DNA from: an uncultured bacterium
GTDB lineage: Bacteria; Verrucomicrobiota; Kiritimatiellia; RFP12; UBA1067
DNA length: 25,115 nucleotides
Reading direction: 5' to 3'
Assembly: GCA_902779075.1 (NCBI GenBank)
Contig: CACZAK010000254.1
Coordinates: forward strand, 1 to 25,115
Part shown: positions 22,525 through 25,115 of the stretch, one piece after another
How positions within the stretch are numbered: the stretch's first letter is position 1
Layout of the letters: each line of letters starts with the position of its first letter
Translations under genes and position numbers: made by a program
The notes under the pieces: generated by a model
Databases searched by the model: none
What the model was told of the DNA's origin: nothing
The model's input: only the letters and a program-made list of their open reading frames with translations

Positions 22525-24082
22525 TACGATCAACTCTATCCCTCTGATGATACCAGTACTCCCATTCCCAATATTTCTCTCCGTTCTTGAGCGCTTTCTG
22601 CCAATCTTCGTATGCAAAACACAATCTCTTTTCATCAAATTTTGTCATTTCTTTATAGGCATCGCTAAAACTTAATTCTTTTTCTCCTTCACGTAGCATC
22701 CATGGCTTTTTCTCAATACGTAAATCATATCTTATAAAAAGCCTTAATGCGGCATTCCATCTGTATACGCGCCCATTCGCGTCACGTGCTAATACGATTC
22801 CATTTGGTTGTTTGAAAAACTTTACATCATAGTGTCCTCGCGCTTGAAGGCAACGCCCCGATCGCAATTTTTTCCAGACCACATAGTTTCTCTCTGGTTC
22901 AGTTATATTAGAATATGCTTCACAATATTCTTCGTTCTCAATCAATTCCTCGCATTCGTCTTCCAACCTCTGTGACAATGGAATCCCTCGTCCAGATCGA
23001 CGCATTACGATAAGCTTACGAGCGACATCACATATACTCGGAAGACAACGACAATGCGGTAAAACTGCAGACAGTACACATGTTGGAATTAACATGTCTT
23101 CATGTATAATTCCATTCTCAGTCGGGAAATCATTTCCAAACCAATCATCTGCATAGAACTGCCATTCAAACATCCCAGTTGAAAATAACAAATCAAAATG
23201 ATACCCATCTTCTGTCATCCAATCCCCATCAACATCTTGACTAAAGGAGTCGCGTATTCCTTGAAGTTCAGAAAAAATATCCCTTTGGACATTTTCCGGA
23301 TCCTCGTTAGATACCCAAGCATTTCCCAATGCGCTAGGACACGTAGTCATAAGTTTCTTATAAGTTTCACATGCGGCAGTATCATCTTTTTCTACACCAT
23401 CACCAACTTCCAACATTTCTGCCATACGCGCTTTAATTCCTCCCCATTTCAATCCCCGTTCATATAAACGTGCATAAAGTGCAAATGCTTTTTTAGGGTC
23501 ACGGGACTTCTGTTTAAACACCATGTGATTAGGCCAACCGTTACCGCCAGATTTTACTTCTATAGACTGACTTGGACCATGCCCTCCGTCATACGCAATG
23601 GCTGACATAAGCATTGATAGCAAGTGCCCGTTTTCGGCAGCCATCTCATACCATTCAAGTGCTTTGTCGGTAATCAATCTTGGAGGATATTTATGTGATG
23701 AGCTAGATGGAAATTCTTCGCATAGGCCACTGATTGGGAATTCCTCGCTAACCCCCATAAGGTATTGTGCCCACGCAAGTCCATTCAAAGCCGCCTTTTT
23801 TATCCAGGCATATGCTCTCATAGATTTCATTCGTCCGAGATTTCGTCCACCTATTAGATACATCATCGCTAGATTAAATTGCGCATGTGGATGTCCCTTA
23901 GCAGCAGCTCTAGTAAACCAATATAATGCTAATGAGTAATCCCGCTTTATTTCTTTTCCCACAAAACACATTACCCCAACTTTGTTTTGAGCCACAACAT
24001 TACCATCACGAGCACTATCCATCAGTTCTCGTATTCTACTGCTTTTGTCATTAGAAACGACATTTAGATCATCCACTTTCAT
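22514..24082 (-). CDS. Sel1-repeat protein with large unknown C-terminal region
   Basis: 522 residues. The N-terminal 230 have Sel1-like repeats: NKVGVMCFVGKEIKRDYSLA followed by LYWFTRAAAKGHPHAQFNLA; KALEWYEMAAENGHLLSM; KKAFALYARLYERGLKWGG...MAEMLEVGDGVEKDD. These bind proteins in signalling or secretion settings. The remaining 290 residues are acidic and Trp/Tyr-rich (WQFYADDWFGNDFP, YWEWEYWYHQRD) and match nothing I know. There is no signal peptide. AGGAGG precedes the start at normal distance, after a leader hairpin. Base composition is clearly more AT-rich than the rest of the window, pointing to transfer. Confidence 0.75.
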   Translation of the reverse strand: MKVDDLNVVSNDKSSRIRELMDSARDGNVVAQNKVGVMCFVGKEIKRDYSLALYWFTRAAAKGHPHAQFNLAMMYLIGGRNLGRMKSMRAYAWIKKAALNGLAWAQYLMGVSEEFPISGLCEEFPSSSSHKYPPRLITDKALEWYEMAAENGHLLSMLMSAIAYDGGHGPSQSIEVKSGGNGWPNHMVFKQKSRDPKKAFALYARLYERGLKWGGIKARMAEMLEVGDGVEKDDTAACETYKKLMTTCPSALGNAWVSNEDPENVQRDIFSELQGIRDSFSQDVDGDWMTEDGYHFDLLFSTGMFEWQFYADDWFGNDFPTENGIIHEDMLIPTCVLSAVLPHCRCLPSICDVARKLIVMRRSGRGIPLSQRLEDECEELIENEEYCEAYSNITEPERNYVVWKKLRSGRCLQARGHYDVKFFKQPNGIVLARDANGRVYRWNAALRLFIRYDLRIEKKPWMLREGEKELSFSDAYKEMTKFDEKRLCFAYEDWQKALKNGEKYWEWEYWYHQRDRVDRIVL

Positions 24083-24104
24083 TAATACCTCCTACTTCAA
24101 GTTA

Positions 24105-24133
24105 GAGCAAGACTTCATACAATATTCTTGCTC
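24105..24133 (-). promoter_or_regulatory. Leader inverted repeat before Sel1 gene
   Basis: GAGCAAGA (24105-24112) and TCTTGCTC (24126-24133) form a perfect 8-bp inverted repeat with a 13-base centre, 22 bases before the start codon. It could be an operator or an RNA stem. Confidence 0.4.
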
Positions 24134-24225
24134 AGTGAATAGTGCCACATTTTGGCAACGCACAATTGAAACGAAGGAATCGGCAATGGGCTTGTCGCTC
24201 CATTAGAAAAACCAATACGAGTTGT
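24134..24225. other. Short intergenic stretch, nothing firm
   Basis: Only a 35-codon minus-strand frame (24132-24239) with GGAG upstream is present. It has no recognisable content and overlaps the RapZ remnant. Confidence 0.4.
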
Positions 24226-24525
24226 TCAACATTCTCCATTACATTTCTCCTTTGCCATCGTCCTTTCTTTCCAATACTGCCTTGCCGCATGAGTCATCTC
24301 AACCTCAACGCCATCAGTTCCTGCCAGCCGATCGGCCATGCGCTCGGCGAAGTACACGGAGCGGTGCTGACCTCCCGTGCAGCCGAAGGCGACTTGAAGG
24401 TTGTCGCGGCCGGTGTTCAATTTTGCCAATGTGGAAATGCTGCCAGTTCCAATGTTGCCAATTGCCATTTTCTCCTCCGGCAACCCGCGCTTGCACGAGA
24501 AGGATGTAATCGTGTCCGCAATCAT
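24226..24525 (-). pseudogene. RapZ C-terminal-domain remnant with internal deletion
   Basis: The frame begins MIADTITSFSCKRGLPEE, matching the start of the RapZ/YvcJ C-terminal domain (family form: SFSYKRGLP). It then jumps to DNLQVAFGCTGGQHRSVYFA followed by ERMADRL, the conserved GCTGGxHRS phosphate-binding end. The expected middle (VFDxRxLPNP and about 50 more residues) is replaced by MAIGNIGTGSISTLAKLNTG, encoded by a short low-complexity stretch with repeated ATTGGCAA-type words. RapZ controls cell-wall sugar synthesis through small-RNA decay; this remnant lacks the N-terminal kinase-like domain and part of the binding pocket. Its ATG overlaps the stop of the nuclease gene as ATGA, so it may still be translated. 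Confidence 0.7.
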
Positions 24526-25115
24526 GACTTCTTGCCCCCTTTATATCGTTTGGTTTTGCCATTTTTCTTGGCGGAAGAGAGTTTGCGCTTGGGCTGCACC
24601 GGAGATATCCAAGACTCTAGTTCAGCCGTGTCTTGGACTTGGAGACGGTAGAGTTCCTTTTGAGCCTCGATTTCACGGCGGAGCGTTTCCTCATCGGGAA
24701 GATAGGTCTTGTATTTCACCGCGAACAACTGCTCGTTCCCCTTAAGGATCGAATAACGGGCTATCGCCTGGTCGTTTTCACTGCAAAGAACAATGCCTAT
24801 CGTCGGATTGTCGTCGGGCTGCTTCACCAGCTCATCATACATCCTGCGGTACATGTCCATCTGGCCAACGTCCTGATGCGTAATACGCCCGACCTTCAAG
24901 TCTATGAGGAAGTAGCATTTCAAGATTGAATTGTAGAAGACAAGGTCGATGAAGAAGTCCGCCGTTTCGGTGCGCATGTGCTTTTGACGCGCCACAAAAC
25001 AGAAGCCCCGGCCCAGTTCCATCAGCACATCCTTCAGATGCGAAATGAGCGCCGACTCAAGTTTTGTCTCGCGGAGTTTCACCTCGGCAGGAAGGCTCAA
25101 GAACTCCAGCATCAT
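24522..25115 (-). CDS. DUF1016/YhcG-type PD-(D/E)XK nuclease, C-terminal part (cut by window edge)
   Basis: The visible 197 residues are the C-terminal nuclease domain; the N-terminal DUF1016 domain lies beyond the right edge, so the first ATG shown is not the true start. Typical motifs are FLSLPAEVKLRETKLESALI, LMELGRGFCFVARQKHMRTE, TADFFIDLVFYNSILKCYFL with the IDLKVG active-site strand (Asp...Asp-x-Lys form of PD-(D/E)XK), then GQMDMYRRMYDELVKQPDDN and PTIGIVLCSENDQAIARYSI. The last 25 residues are Lys/Arg-rich and may hold DNA. The family is common in restriction-modification and defence islands. Its stop overlaps the RapZ remnant start. Confidence 0.88.
   Translation of the reverse strand: MMLEFLSLPAEVKLRETKLESALISHLKDVLMELGRGFCFVARQKHMRTETADFFIDLVFYNSILKCYFLIDLKVGRITHQDVGQMDMYRRMYDELVKQPDDNPTIGIVLCSENDQAIARYSILKGNEQLFAVKYKTYLPDEETLRREIEAQKELYRLQVQDTAELESWISPVQPKRKLSSAKKNGKTKRYKGGKKS

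Noticed and set aside
24132..24239. 35-codon minus-strand frame after the RapZ remnant
   Set aside because: It has GGAG upstream but no recognisable content, and overlaps both the remnant and the leader hairpin.

Overview
The window looks like part of a GC-rich chromosome from an uncultured gut or rumen bacterium of the Verrucomicrobiota/Kiritimatiellota (PVC) type. This is inferred from gene content only: plant-polysaccharide hydrolases, Tat-exported Gfo/Idh and sugar-isomerase proteins, a LamG/autotransporter-repeat surface protein, and many short dispersed repeats. Nearly every real gene is on the minus strand. The only firm plus-strand gene is a tRNA-Glu. The long plus-strand reading frames are GC-rich antisense shadows.

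Positions 1-13360 hold a carbohydrate-use region broken up by mobile DNA. It has a GH28 pectinase-like enzyme, a GH127 beta-L-arabinofuranosidase, a GH2 enzyme fused out of frame to the tail of a GH63-like enzyme, and a 1119-residue secreted protein that joins a PuuD/peptidase C26 glutamine-amidotransferase domain to two LamG domains. Two repeat families thread through it. One is a MITE-like element of about 170 bp. It has 25-bp perfect inverted repeats, a structured core, and a complete IS1380-like insertion inside it with a 5-bp target duplication. The other consists of left ends of a different insertion sequence. These sit directly upstream of GH127 and of the PuuD-LamG gene and carry a good sigma70 promoter pointing into those genes. 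Fragments of menG and of transposases lie at repeat junctions.

Positions 13459-20128 are calmer. They hold a three-gene efflux operon (exported protein, RND-type adaptor, ArsP_2-like permease), a Tat-exported Gfo/Idh oxidoreductase, a Tat-type lipoprotein of the xylose-isomerase TIM-barrel fold, tRNA-Glu(UUC) and a TPR protein. Two intergenic hairpins built from 7-bp repeats follow the oxidoreductase and isomerase genes.

Positions 20130-25115 are an accessory island. It starts with a non-coding control region that has five direct repeats at an exact 22-bp period, bracketed by two matching operator-like palindrome clusters. Next come a decayed and an intact AlbA_2/HATPase_c_4 regulator with related promoters, an AT-rich Sel1-repeat gene, a RapZ remnant with an internal deletion, and the C-terminal part of a DUF1016/YhcG-type PD-(D/E)XK nuclease that runs off the right edge.

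The most unusual signals are the 22-bp iteron array, the mobile-element ends that supply promoters or a start codon to secreted-enzyme genes, the heptad hairpins, and the secreted PuuD-LamG fusion.
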